From: Spirochaetaceae bacterium
Lineage (GTDB): Bacteria > Spirochaetota > Spirochaetia > Treponematales > Rectinemataceae
DNA: 64,000 nt
Reading direction: 5' to 3'
Assembly: GCA_025358255.1 (NCBI GenBank)
Contig: JANYKC010000027.1
Span: 1-64,000, forward strand
The notes under the pieces were generated by a model. It had not been told where the DNA came from. It ran no database searches and saw only the letters and a list, made by a program, of their open reading frames with translations. The translations under genes were made by a program, and so were the position numbers. Below, piece after piece: positions 33,840-42,170 of this stretch. Within the stretch, counting starts at the first letter, position 1, and every line of letters begins with the position of its first letter.

Positions 33840-34817
33840 TCAGGAGGACCCGTGACGCAGGCATGTCGGATCCCCCGCGATCTCCAGCCCTGCCTTTGGC
33901 GCGCTTCCCTCGAAAAGGACTTTCCCGCCCTTGGTCCATCTGAGGGTGAGCACCGCATCGACGCTTTCGGTTATCCGCCTGGAAAGGCTTCCTTTTACGG
34001 GCGCCTTGAGGATGCCCGCGAGGCTCCGTTCAACCTCTATCTCGAATCTCTCGTCACGGTTTGTGACGGCAAGTTGGACCTTCCGATCCTCCACGACCAG
34101 TTCCTCAAGCCTTGCGCCCGTATAGGTCGCCTCGCGCACCGTGCGACCGGAAAGGGATCCGGCGCAGAGGAAACCGGGGAAGGAGGCCCCAAGCCAGGGT
34201 ATCGTCGCCACGGAAAACATGAATGAGTCGCCGGTTGCCGGAAAATTGTTCGACTGGGTCCAGATCCAGTCCTTGGGCATCGAAGAGCCCCAGTCCTTTT
34301 CCAGGTAGCCCCTTCCGCCTTCCATATCCACCCGGCGTCCATCGATCGAGAACCCACCCTCAAGCTCGTGGTCGAGGGAGATGAGGCCGTGACGGCATTC
34401 CATGAAGGGCAGGAAAGAGAAGGGTCCCATGACTCCGGGAGAGAAAATATGGAAAGGAAGGCGCTTTGGACGGCGAAATCCGATTTCTCCCAAGAAGTGC
34501 TGGCCCTCCACCCCGATGTCGAGCTTGAGGCCTTCCCATGAAAGCTCGGCCTTCCCCACCCGGACAAGGAAGCGGGAAGTGGAGGATTGGAATTCGTCCA
34601 CCGGCCCTTCCTGCCACCAGGTCCTGCCCGTCGCCCCTTCGATCACCTGTAGGATCGAATGTGCGTCCCCTCGGTTTTCTCCACGGGAGATCGCCAATAT
34701 GAAGGACCAGGACTCGCCCAGGTCCATTGTCACGTGCTTGGCATACCAGCCCTCGAAGTATCCCCTCGCGCGCCTCGAGCCCTGATAGAACTCGGGATGC
34801 CAAAGATTGAAAGACAT
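33840..34817 (-). CDS. Tocopherol cyclase-like protein
   Basis: A 325-residue protein matching the tocopherol cyclase-like family: the N-terminal WHPEFYQGSRRARGYFEGWY block with its signature Gly-Tyr-Phe-Glu-Gly-Trp-Tyr, later EKDWGSSMPKDWIWTQSNNF, and beta-rich halves as in a lipocalin-type double barrel. Plant members cyclise tocopherol precursors. Bacterial members outside phototrophs have no known substrate. No signal peptide is present. GGGAGG precedes the ATG, and the gene starts 22 nt after purH(C), so it is likely cotranscribed with purine genes; why is unclear. Confidence 0.82.
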   Translation of the reverse strand: MSFNLWHPEFYQGSRRARGYFEGWYAKHVTMDLGESWSFILAISRGENRGDAHSILQVIEGATGRTWWQEGPVDEFQSSTSRFLVRVGKAELSWEGLKLDIGVEGQHFLGEIGFRRPKRLPFHIFSPGVMGPFSFLPFMECRHGLISLDHELEGGFSIDGRRVDMEGGRGYLEKDWGSSMPKDWIWTQSNNFPATGDSFMFSVATIPWLGASFPGFLCAGSLSGRTVREATYTGARLEELVVEDRKVQLAVTNRDERFEIEVERSLAGILKAPVKGSLSRRITESVDAVLTLRWTKGGKVLFEGSAPKAGLEIAGDPTCLRHGSS

Positions 34818-34839
34818 GCAGCCTCCCGATAGCGACCAG

Positions 34840-36117
34840 TCAGTGCTTGAAACATCTTTGTGCGGTGAATTTCATCGCGGCGCCGTATTCGTTGCAGGCT
34901 TCGATGGACTCGAAGTCGCGCAGGGATCCCCCGGGCTGGACAACGGCGCCCGCTCCTTCGCGCAAGCCCACCTCGATCCCGTCCCTGAAGGGAAAAAACG
35001 CGTCGGAAACCATGACCGCGCCCTTGAGCCCGCCGTTGAGGGAAGCGACCTCCTCCCGGACGGCGGCCTTGGCGGATTGGTCCCTGCTTTCGTTCCAGGA
35101 CTCGCCGCTTCGTTCCCACAGGAGCCGGTCCTCGAGCTTCCGGTACGCCTTGTCCCGGGCAAGCTCGGCCACGCCGACCCGGTCCTGCTCGCCGGCGCCA
35201 ACGCCGACTGTGACACCATCCTTGACGAAAATCACCGAATTGCTGGTGGCTCCCGTCTCCACGGCCCAACCGAAGAGCATATCGGCGAGCTCCGTTTCGC
35301 TTGGCTCGCGCGTGACCGTCAAGGTCCGACCCTCCTTGGTGGCCGTTGCGGGAAGGAAGTCCGATTTGTCCGCGACACGCGAAACGAAGGAGGTCTGGAC
35401 GATGACGGCCCCGTCCAGGAGGGACTTGAAATCAAGGGTCGAAGCCCCCTTCCAGCGCTCCAACCTGGCCATTCCGGGTATTCGCATGACACGGAGGTTT
35501 TTCCTTGCCGAAAAGTGATCCATGGCTCCGGCCTCGAAATCGGGAGCCGCTACCACTTCGCAATAGGATTGCGCGATCAGGGCGGCTGTCGTGGCATCCA
35601 GGGCCCGGTTGAGGACCACCGCGCCGCCGAATGCGGCGACACGATCCGCGAGCCAGGCTTTCCGATAGGAATCCTCGGCGCTGGAGCCAAGCGCGACCCC
35701 GGAGGGATTGTTGTGCTTCATGATCGCGCAGGCGGGGCCTTCGCCAAGGTGTCTGAGGATGCCCAAGGCAGCGTCGACGTCGGTGAGGTTTATCTTGCCG
35801 GGATGCTTGCCGAACTGGAGGAGGTCGGCGGTGGAGACCAAGCCGCCTCCTTCGCCCACAAGACCGCACACGCCGTTTACAAAGGCCGCCTCGCCGAGGA
35901 TGAGGTTCGAGCCGACGGGGCGATACAGGGCCGCGCCCTGATCCGGGTTCTCTCCATAGCGGAGTCCCTTCGTCTGGCCTTCGACAAGCCATTCGACCTT
36001 CTCGTATACCAGGGCAGAACGATGCCCGCCATCGTCGTAAAAGGAGATCTCCATCCTCGCCGGGAAGGGATCGTCGGCAAAGTCGCGATAGGCGGCCGCA
36101 AGGCTCGGGGCTTTCAT
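34840..36117 (-). CDS. purH: AICAR formyltransferase (separate PurH C-terminal half)
   Basis: A 425-residue AICARFT domain that transfers a formyl group from 10-formyl-THF to AICAR. It carries LRYGENPDQGAALYRP, CAIMKHNNPSGVALG with the catalytic Lys-His pair, and PGGSLRDFESIEACNEYG near the C-terminus. In most bacteria it is fused to IMP cyclohydrolase; here that activity is encoded separately at 36218-36907. There is no Shine-Dalgarno sequence, and a promoter ends 6 nt before the ATG. The gene is upstream of the tocopherol-cyclase-like gene. Confidence 0.92.
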   Translation of the reverse strand: MKAPSLAAAYRDFADDPFPARMEISFYDDGGHRSALVYEKVEWLVEGQTKGLRYGENPDQGAALYRPVGSNLILGEAAFVNGVCGLVGEGGGLVSTADLLQFGKHPGKINLTDVDAALGILRHLGEGPACAIMKHNNPSGVALGSSAEDSYRKAWLADRVAAFGGAVVLNRALDATTAALIAQSYCEVVAAPDFEAGAMDHFSARKNLRVMRIPGMARLERWKGASTLDFKSLLDGAVIVQTSFVSRVADKSDFLPATATKEGRTLTVTREPSETELADMLFGWAVETGATSNSVIFVKDGVTVGVGAGEQDRVGVAELARDKAYRKLEDRLLWERSGESWNESRDQSAKAAVREEVASLNGGLKGAVMVSDAFFPFRDGIEVGLREGAGAVVQPGGSLRDFESIEACNEYGAAMKFTAQRCFKH

Positions 36118-36123
36118 GCGCGG

Positions 36124-36152
36124 AGTATATAGGGGCCCAAGTCCTTCGTGAA
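36124..36152 (-). promoter_or_regulatory. Internal promoter of the AICARFT gene, candidate leaderless
   Basis: Minus strand: TTCACG (36147-36152), 17-nt spacer, TATACT (36124-36129), then CCGCGC and the ATG at 36117. It sits in the 100-nt gap between the two purH halves. Confidence 0.5.
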
Positions 36153-36217
36153 GGGGACGGTGAGCCGGGATGAGGCGGTGCCGGCTTGGAGGGGCCGGCG
36201 TCGGCGGCTGCCGGGGA

Positions 36218-36907
36218 CTAGCCTATCCGGTAGCTTGAGGAAAGCTCCTCCGCGCCCAACGCAGAAAGCCGATCGGCTATCGCCGAATCGAAGGCGGATA
36301 CACGAGCGAAAGCCGCGGCGGCAAGATGGAGCCTGAATCCGAGGCTACTCGCCCCCCCGAAGGCCTTCAGCTCGGCGAGAAGCTCCCCGTATTGCCGCGG
36401 AGACGAAACCGAAGCCACGCGAAGGAAATTCTTGGCGGCGGCCCGGATCATCGCCGGTCCTCCGACATCGATGCGCTGCCTGAGCTCCTCGACGGTGGCG
36501 GTGGCCGAGGCGACTGCCGCCTCGAATGGGTAGAGGTCTCCCACGACGAGGTCGATGGCCCATGCTCCATGCCGCTCGAGATCGGCTTCGTGCTCGGCGT
36601 TGCCCGGCTCCGCCAGAAGGCCCAGGTAGATCTTCCAGTCCAGGGTCTTCACGAGTCCGCCCGCCATCTCGGCCTGTCCTGTGTAGGCGCTTACCGGGAC
36701 AAGTCTGGCGCCGGCCTTTGGCTGAAGGCTTTCAAGGATGGCGGCTATGGCGGAGAAACTCCCCCCTGTGGAAAGGATTTCAATGCCCGGCGCGGCCTCG
36801 ACCAGCCCTTTCACAAGGGGTTCCAGGCCTCCCTTGTCGTACACCGATATGAGGGCTCGACGAAGCGGCACGAGATCCTTGACCTCCCCGACACTGTTGA
36901 AGCCCAT
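36218..36907 (-). CDS. purH: IMP cyclohydrolase (separate PurH N-terminal half)
   Basis: A 229-residue MGS-like domain that closes the IMP ring, the last step of purine synthesis. It has RRALISVYDKGGLEPLVKGL, ILSTGGSFSAI, VVGDLYPFEAAV and IDVGGPAMIRAAAKNF in the usual order, and it ends where the AICARFT domain would begin in fused PurH. AAGGAGG lies about 8 nt before the ATG. It starts 18 nt after folE2, and the folate enzyme FolD is upstream, so cofactor supply and purine closure are grouped. Confidence 0.92.
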   Translation of the reverse strand: MGFNSVGEVKDLVPLRRALISVYDKGGLEPLVKGLVEAAPGIEILSTGGSFSAIAAILESLQPKAGARLVPVSAYTGQAEMAGGLVKTLDWKIYLGLLAEPGNAEHEADLERHGAWAIDLVVGDLYPFEAAVASATATVEELRQRIDVGGPAMIRAAAKNFLRVASVSSPRQYGELLAELKAFGGASSLGFRLHLAAAAFARVSAFDSAIADRLSALGAEELSSSYRIG

Positions 36908-36925
36908 CCCGCCCCCCCTCCTTGG

Positions 36926-37726
36926 CTATCCGGACGGGTATTCCACGAAGGCATAGGCGGAGTGGTTATGGATGCTCTCGTAGTTCTCCGCCTCGACGGA
37001 GAAACGGGGGAACTTCCCGAGGTCCACGACGCGGAGATAGACTTCGCGCACCAGGTCCTCGACAAACCGCGGATTCTCGTATGCCTGTTCCGTCACATAT
37101 TTCTCGTCCTCGCGCTTGAGGAGGGTGTAGACTCCGCTCGACGCCGAGCCTTCCACGAGTTCGACCAAGTCCTCGATCCAGAAAAAGGGGCCGAGGGCGA
37201 CCGTCAGCGAGACGATGCCGCGCTGGTTGTGGGCACCGTGCGCGCTGATCGCCTTCGAGCAGGGGCAGACGGTCTGGATGGGCACGGCCACGCTGACCTC
37301 GAAGTCCTTCCTGCCGCCCGGACCGACCTTGCCGATATAGCCGCAGTCATAGGACATGACGGCCGATTGGCCCGAGATCGGCGCCCTCTTCTCGATGAAG
37401 TAGGGGAAGTGGAGGTCGGCATAGGCCGTCTCCGCCTCGAGGCTCACGCGTATCTCCTGGAGCATGTCGAGGAAGCGGGGCATCGAGAGGTCATGCCGGT
37501 GGTCATTGAAGACCTCGATGAAGCGGCTCATGTGGGTGCCCTTGAAATCATGGGGCAGGTCGGCATAGAGGTTGACGAGGGCGGTCGTGTGCTGGACGCT
37601 GTTCGCCTTGTCCCGCAGGACTATGGGATAGCGCAGGCCCTTCACGCCCACTTTCTGGATCGGTATGCGCCGCTCGTCGCGCATGCTCTGCACGTCGATC
37701 ATGGGATCAGGCAGGGCCATCGCCAT
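36926..37726 (-). CDS. folE2: GTP cyclohydrolase FolE2
   Basis: A protein of about 266 residues of the type IB GTP cyclohydrolase family, converting GTP to dihydroneopterin triphosphate for folate and pterin synthesis. Signature blocks are HTTALVNLYADLPHDFKGTH with the Glu/His metal region after it (MSRFIEVF), VCPCSKAISAHGAHNQRG with the catalytic Cys, and a C-terminal ENYESIHNHSAYA. Type IB enzymes work with metals other than zinc. The start is uncertain: ATG 37726 or 37720 fits better than 37750, all overlapping the folD 3' end. It could feed both folate and the QueD pathway. Confidence 0.93.
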   Translation of the reverse strand: MAMALPDPMIDVQSMRDERRIPIQKVGVKGLRYPIVLRDKANSVQHTTALVNLYADLPHDFKGTHMSRFIEVFNDHRHDLSMPRFLDMLQEIRVSLEAETAYADLHFPYFIEKRAPISGQSAVMSYDCGYIGKVGPGGRKDFEVSVAVPIQTVCPCSKAISAHGAHNQRGIVSLTVALGPFFWIEDLVELVEGSASSGVYTLLKREDEKYVTEQAYENPRFVEDLVREVYLRVVDLGKFPRFSVEAENYESIHNHSAYAFVEYPSG

Positions 37727-38627
37727 GTCCCGCTTGCCTGCCCTCACCATGCTCGGCGGCGGCGCGTTCGGCGGCCAAGGTCGTGTTGTCGAGAAGCATC
37801 GTGATGGTCATGGGCCCGACGCCGCCGGGAACAGGCGTGATCCAGCCCGCGACCTCGATGGCCCCGGCGTATTCCACGTCGCCCTTGAGGCGGAAGCCGC
37901 TCTTCGCGCCTTCGTCCTCGACCCGGTTCACCCCGACATCCATCACGCAGGCTCCCGGCTTGATCATGTCCGCCGTGATGAGGCCCACTTTTCCGGCGCA
38001 GGCGATGAGGATGTCGGCGCGCCGGCAATGCGAGGCCAGGTCGACCGTGCCGGTGTGGCAGGCCGTCACGGTCGCGTTGAGCGATTTGCGGGTGAGTATG
38101 TTGACGAGGGGCCTGCCAACGAGATTGGACCTGCCCACGACAACCGCATTCGCGCCCTTGGTCTGGACCCCGCTCCGCCGGAGGAGCTCGATCACTCCGG
38201 CAGGCGTGCAGGGCAGGAAACAGGGCTCATCGAGGCTCATGCGGCCGATGTTGATCGGCGTGAGGCCATCCACGTCCTTTGCCGGGTCTATCGCCGCGAT
38301 GACCCGCCGCTCGTCGATCTGGGCAGGGAGGGGCAGCTGGACGAGTATGCCGTGGACCTTCGGGTCGTGGTTGAAGCCATCCACCAGGGCGATGACATCT
38401 TCGGTGCTGGAGTGGGCGCCCAGGCGGCGTTCGAAGGAAAGGAGGCCGTTTTCGGCGCAAGCCTTTTCCTTGCCCGTGACATAGGAGACACTTGCCGGAT
38501 CCTCGCCGACCAGGATGACTCCGAGCCCCGGGACGATGCCCCTGGAGGCCAGGAAGGCGGTGCGTTCCCGGATCTCGGCCCGTTTCTCCTCGGCTACCTT
38601 CTTGCCATCGATGATTTTCGCAGCCAC
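37707..38627 (-). CDS. folD: Bifunctional methylene-THF dehydrogenase/cyclohydrolase FolD
   Basis: A 306-residue enzyme interconverting 5,10-methylene-THF and 10-formyl-THF. It has SYVTGKEKACAENG with the catalytic Lys, GILVQLPLPAQID, the NADP loop VVGRSNLVGRPL and PVPGGVGPMTITMLLDNT. It starts with GTG at 38627 behind AGGGGG. Its product, 10-formyl-THF, is the AICARFT substrate two genes downstream, so folD-folE2-purH form a functional operon. Confidence 0.95.
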   Translation of the reverse strand: MAAKIIDGKKVAEEKRAEIRERTAFLASRGIVPGLGVILVGEDPASVSYVTGKEKACAENGLLSFERRLGAHSSTEDVIALVDGFNHDPKVHGILVQLPLPAQIDERRVIAAIDPAKDVDGLTPINIGRMSLDEPCFLPCTPAGVIELLRRSGVQTKGANAVVVGRSNLVGRPLVNILTRKSLNATVTACHTGTVDLASHCRRADILIACAGKVGLITADMIKPGACVMDVGVNRVEDEGAKSGFRLKGDVEYAGAIEVAGWITPVPGGVGPMTITMLLDNTTLAAERAAAEHGEGRQAGHGDGPA

Positions 38628-38653
38628 GGGATACCCCCTTCCTCTAGTTCCGC

Positions 38654-38682
38654 ACTATACGCGGCCGCCCTCAAAAGATCAA
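38654..38682 (-). promoter_or_regulatory. Promoter of the folD operon
   Basis: Minus strand: TTGATC (38677-38682), 17-nt spacer, TATAGT (38654-38659). The leader is about 20 nt with AGGGGG before the GTG. The -35 box overlaps the stop of the upstream aminotransferase gene. Confidence 0.6.
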
Positions 38683-39914
38683 CTCAGGGAAAGGATCCTC
38701 TCGAACCAAGCGGCATAGCGCCTCGCGGCGTGCGTGAAGGCCGCCGGTTCAAGGATGAGGCTGAGGGCGAAGAATGCCTCTCGCTCCATATCGAAGTAGT
38801 AGCCCGGATGGACTATGAGGCCTTCGTCGTGCATGAGGCCGAGGGCGAGCTCGTCCTCGGACGCCACCCTTGGCGCTTCGACGAGGGCGGTCCAGCCGCC
38901 CTCGCAGCGGAGGACGCGGTGGGGAGAAGTCGGCCCCTCGAGGATGGAGCGCAGGCTGGAAAGGTTGGCAGCGAGGCGCTCGCCAACCCTTGTTTGCAAT
39001 GCGGGGACGGCGCCGAGCCATGCAGGGAGGGCCCGCATGACGGGTGTGCCCGCCGAGAGGTAGGTGTCGGCGACGATCTCTAGCCTGCCAGTCGCCTCCT
39101 CGACCTCGGCGCGCGGTCCCGAAATGGCAATCCAGCCGAGCTTCATCTGGGGGAGGCAGAGGAGCTTCGAGAGGCCATCCAGGACAAAGGTGAGGACACC
39201 CTCCTCCCCGAGGAAGGTCGAGCGCTCCCTCGACTCGAGGGGAAAACCGAAGAAGACTTCGTCGACGATGAGGGCCGCGCCATGGCGGCCCGCAAGCTCA
39301 AGGATGGCACGCCTTTCTTCGGCGGCGATGAAGGAGCCGGTCGGGTTGTTGGGGTTGATGAGGACTATGGCACGTGCCCTGCCCCCCTCGAGGCCGGCGG
39401 CAAGGGAATCGAGATCGATCCTCCAGCCATGGGGATGGGCGTAGGCAAGCCCGTAGCGCCTCGGCTCCAATGCCTCGAGGCCCGCAAGATAGTCGAAAAG
39501 CGGATAGCCTGGCTTGGGCACGAGTATCGCATCGCCCGGCTCGGCGAGCAGCTTGAAGAGCCAGGAATAGGCCTCTGAGGTGGAGGCAGCCAGGAAAATG
39601 CGATCCGGCGCAGGATCATGGCCTGGAAACCGCAGCCCAAGGAAAGCTGTCAGTGCCTCGCGGGCAGGCAGGAGGCCACGAGGATCTGGCTCGTAGCGCA
39701 GGATCGAAGCTGTGGCAAGGGCGGCCAGCCCAGACGCCGCCGCGACCTCATGCGGCAGGAAACCGGGCACGAAGGGCGAAAGCCCGACGCGGCTGGGGTT
39801 GGCCTCGACGAGATTTAGCAGTGCGCGGCCTTCTGACAGCAGCCTTGCCCTTTCGCTCGACAGGGCATTGGGCGGGCTCGGCCAGGGCAGGCGCGTGGAA
39901 AAATGGGCGGCCAT
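38679..39914 (-). CDS. Class I/II PLP-dependent aminotransferase
   Basis: A 411-residue fold-type I aminotransferase. It has FLAASTSEAYSWLF (PLP phosphate region), LINPNNPTGSF, VDEVFFGFPL with the PLP Asp, and the Schiff-base Lys in DGLSKLLCLPQMKLGW. The N-terminus (ALLNLVEANPSRVGL) recalls alanine/valine or MalY-like groups; the amino acid substrate cannot be assigned. The start is ATG 39914: a perfect extended -10 box lies 6 nt upstream and there is no ribosome site, so it may be leaderless. It is upstream of the folD operon but that has its own promoter. Confidence 0.88.
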   Translation of the reverse strand: MAAHFSTRLPWPSPPNALSSERARLLSEGRALLNLVEANPSRVGLSPFVPGFLPHEVAAASGLAALATASILRYEPDPRGLLPAREALTAFLGLRFPGHDPAPDRIFLAASTSEAYSWLFKLLAEPGDAILVPKPGYPLFDYLAGLEALEPRRYGLAYAHPHGWRIDLDSLAAGLEGGRARAIVLINPNNPTGSFIAAEERRAILELAGRHGAALIVDEVFFGFPLESRERSTFLGEEGVLTFVLDGLSKLLCLPQMKLGWIAISGPRAEVEEATGRLEIVADTYLSAGTPVMRALPAWLGAVPALQTRVGERLAANLSSLRSILEGPTSPHRVLRCEGGWTALVEAPRVASEDELALGLMHDEGLIVHPGYYFDMEREAFFALSLILEPAAFTHAARRYAAWFERILSLS

Positions 39915-39920
39915 GCCGGC

Positions 39921-39929
39921 ATTATAGCA
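39921..39929 (-). promoter_or_regulatory. Extended -10 promoter of the aminotransferase gene, candidate leaderless
   Basis: Minus strand: TGCTATAAT (TATAAT at 39921-39926 with TG one base upstream), then GCCGGC and ATG at 39914. No good -35 box is seen, as is common with extended -10 promoters. Confidence 0.5.
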
Positions 39930-39965
39930 GGCGTCCCCCGCTTTCATCCAGCCGCGGATCCCGCC

Positions 39966-41537
39966 TCAAGCGAGGATCGTCATGAGCGCAAGCATGAGGA
40001 AGGCGGCCGCAAGGGCGAGCTTCACGGCGCCCATATGCGACTGGAAAAAGGATGTCACCTTTTTCGAGACCACGCCGAACCAGGTGGCAGCGAAGACGAC
40101 AAGGAGGGGAAGGATGAAGGCAAGGTTATAGGCCAGGAGAAGGCCGATGGCGTCCGCCCTCTTGCCCATCCTCGCGATGTAGGCAAGCGTCGGGAAATAC
40201 ACCTGGCCGGTGCACGAGAACTCGAAGAGGGAGACGAGGAATCCCATGAAGAGGGCCGAGCCCGCCATCGCGGCCGAGCGGACTCCGCTCCGGATGACCG
40301 AGTGGATCCGCTGCTTAACGGCCAAGGGGAGCTGGAGCAGCATCTCGGCGGCCTTTCCCTTGCGGATAAGCCGCCAGTCCCAGATACTCAGGCCGGCAAA
40401 GGCCAGGAGGGCCGCGAAGAGGATCCATCGAAGGGCGGCGGCCACTACAGGGTAGCCGCTCGCGGTCCTGAGCGCCGAAAAGAGGCCAAATCCGACAGCC
40501 GTGTAGGTGAGGAATACGCCGAAAGAGAACAGCAGGCCGATGACCAGGATGTCGACCCTTCTTTTCCCGGCGAGCACAAGGGAAGCGAGGAGGAATATGA
40601 GGGTCGTGAAAGCGCAGGGATTGATTCCATCCACGAGACCTGCCATGAGTATAGGCAGGATAGAATACTTGCCTAGGAGGGCTTGGCTCGGGACGGCCAG
40701 CGCGGCGGGCGCGGCGGGCGCGGCGGGCGCGGCCGGCGCAGCGGGTTGAGCCACGGACTGCCCCCCGCTGCGCGCCGCGACAAGAAGCCCCGCGTACCTC
40801 TCCCGGACAGCCTTGTCACCCTGGACCAGGATGCCGCCGACGGCAATCGCGGGGATGGCCTCCACCTTTCCGCCCCCCGCCGCGGCGAGGGCCTCGAGCT
40901 CCGCGAAATTCTCGCTCTGGAGGACATCCTTTCGAAGCATTACCACCTTTACGCCGAGGCGCGCCTCCTGGATCGGCACCTCGGTGGAGAGGAACTCCTC
41001 GCAACTCCGGCAGCCTTGGCTGTAATAATAGGAAACAACTATCGCGCCATCGGGTTCGGCGGCTCCGGCAAGGCCGCCGGATTCCTCACCGGGGGCGGCA
41101 GACCTGGCTGAGGCCGCGTTCCCGGCGCGAACGACACCGGTCAGGTAATAGTGGAAAGGCTTCACCCCTGGCTCGTCGGTCTGGATGAGGTAGCCACGCT
41201 TCGTGATCCCCTCATAGTCGCTCGTGTCAAAGCCAAGATCGAAACCGCGCTCTTCCCCAGGCGCCAGCTCCCTCGAACCCGGGGAGACTACGAGGCACTC
41301 GCAGGTCACTACGACCTGGACCTTGACGCGATGGCGGCCGCGATTCGCGATGACAATCGTGGTCCTGGCCATGGCGCCTTTGTCGACCATTCCATACTTC
41401 CACTCCGGGGGGGATATCTGGATAGCGGACTGCCCTGCCCCTCCTTGGGCCTGCGAGACGCAGGGCGAAACAAGGAGAAACGCAAGCGCGGCGACGAGGA
41501 TCGCGTGGAAATTTCTGACATTCAGGCCAAGGTTCAT
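39966..41537 (-). CDS. DUF1573 - thioredoxin-like - CcdA/DsbD membrane fusion protein
   Basis: A protein of about 523 residues with a signal peptide (1-31), a DUF1573 Ig-like domain (about 35-140), a thioredoxin-like domain with a GCRSC redox motif (about 180), an Ala/Pro linker (about 275-300) and a six- to eight-helix CcdA/DsbD-type domain with the paired Cys in DGINPCAF and FEFSCTGQ. It would carry electrons from the cytoplasm to periplasmic thiols. The start is ATG 41537, where the signal peptide begins; an upstream extension looks non-coding. No Shine-Dalgarno sequence is present. Confidence 0.85.
   Translation of the reverse strand: MNLGLNVRNFHAILVAALAFLLVSPCVSQAQGGAGQSAIQISPPEWKYGMVDKGAMARTTIVIANRGRHRVKVQVVVTCECLVVSPGSRELAPGEERGFDLGFDTSDYEGITKRGYLIQTDEPGVKPFHYYLTGVVRAGNAASARSAAPGEESGGLAGAAEPDGAIVVSYYYSQGCRSCEEFLSTEVPIQEARLGVKVVMLRKDVLQSENFAELEALAAAGGGKVEAIPAIAVGGILVQGDKAVRERYAGLLVAARSGGQSVAQPAAPAAPAAPAAPAALAVPSQALLGKYSILPILMAGLVDGINPCAFTTLIFLLASLVLAGKRRVDILVIGLLFSFGVFLTYTAVGFGLFSALRTASGYPVVAAALRWILFAALLAFAGLSIWDWRLIRKGKAAEMLLQLPLAVKQRIHSVIRSGVRSAAMAGSALFMGFLVSLFEFSCTGQVYFPTLAYIARMGKRADAIGLLLAYNLAFILPLLVVFAATWFGVVSKKVTSFFQSHMGAVKLALAAAFLMLALMTILA
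40697..40742 (+). repeat. 9-bp tandem repeat encoding an Ala-Ala-Pro hinge
   Basis: GCGGCGGGC-type units repeat about four to five times and encode PAAPAAPAAPAA on the minus strand. They separate the periplasmic domains from the membrane domain of the fusion protein. Such repeats can vary in number. Confidence 0.7.
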
Positions 41538-41544
41538 GAGCAAT

Positions 41545-41553
41545 AGTTTAGCA
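41545..41553 (-). promoter_or_regulatory. Extended -10 promoter of the DUF1573-CcdA gene, candidate leaderless
   Basis: Minus strand: TGCTAAACT (TAAACT at 41545-41550), then ATTGCTC and ATG at 41537. CTGCAT stands 17 nt upstream as a weak -35 box. Confidence 0.4.
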
Positions 41554-41639
41554 GGCGAAACGCAGTTATGCAGGGAATTCCGCGGAGGGAAAAGAAACGA
41601 AACGCTCTTATAAAAAGATACAAACTGCCTTTCGTTCCC

Positions 41640-41668
41640 TTGACAGCGGAATTTCGCGATGCTAACGT
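41640..41668 (+). promoter_or_regulatory. Promoter of the 139-residue membrane protein, candidate leaderless
   Basis: A perfect TTGACA (41640-41645), 17-nt spacer ending TGC, and TAACGT (41663-41668), then AAGCCA and ATG at 41675. No ribosome binding site is present. Confidence 0.55.
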
Positions 41669-41674
41669 AAGCCA

Positions 41675-42094
41675 ATGTTGCGCAAAGCCATGTCCGGGCC
41701 AATCGCGGTCCCTGTCGTCCTCATCCTTCAACTCGTTCCACTCGTCATCTTCCCGCTTGAGTCCTACAACTTGGGCTCCCAGGAATGGTGGCTCCCCGTG
41801 CTTCTCTCTGTCTTCGCCTTGGTGGCGATATTCAAGCTCCTCGTTCGCCGCAGCCATGCGCAGTGGCCGTGGTATCTCCTCTCCTTTTCCCAGGGTTTCA
41901 ACATCATCAGCCGCCTCATGATGGCCATGCCCCACGCGACCTCGACGGCGCAAGGGGGCGGGATCGTCATCAACAGCAAGTACTTGGTCATCACCTTTGT
42001 CGCGATGGCGCTATCGGCTTTCATGATCTGGTACTGCGAGCTTCCCGAGGTGCGCAAGCGCGTCTCGGCCTCCGCGGCCGCGCGCCGCGCATGA
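41675..42094 (+). CDS. Small membrane protein, unknown function
   Basis: A 139-residue protein with four hydrophobic segments (about 9-26, 38-58, 65-85 and 98-120) and a basic C-terminus. Features such as SFSQGFNIISRLMMAMPHAT and the stop-rich flanks support a real gene, but no family is recognised. It diverges from the DUF1573-CcdA gene and is followed by the liv operon after 76 nt. The message is predicted to be leaderless. Confidence 0.75.
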   Translation: MLRKAMSGPIAVPVVLILQLVPLVIFPLESYNLGSQEWWLPVLLSVFALVAIFKLLVRRSHAQWPWYLLSFSQGFNIISRLMMAMPHATSTAQGGGIVINSKYLVITFVAMALSAFMIWYCELPEVRKRVSASAAARRA

Positions 42095-42170
42095 CGAAGA
42101 TCGGCTTCGTCGCATAAAGGGATTTCGGCAAGCGAAATATGAGTCCAACGAAGTTTTCGAAGGAGGCAAC

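Noticed and set aside
34807..36132. A 441-codon plus-strand frame opposite AICARFT
   Set aside because: AICARFT motifs are certain on the minus strand, and the plus frame has no domain.
36326..39083. Long plus-strand frames of 472-492 codons opposite folE2, folD and the aminotransferase
   Set aside because: The minus strand has clear enzymes with intact motifs; the opposite frames have no recognisable domains and reflect codon bias.
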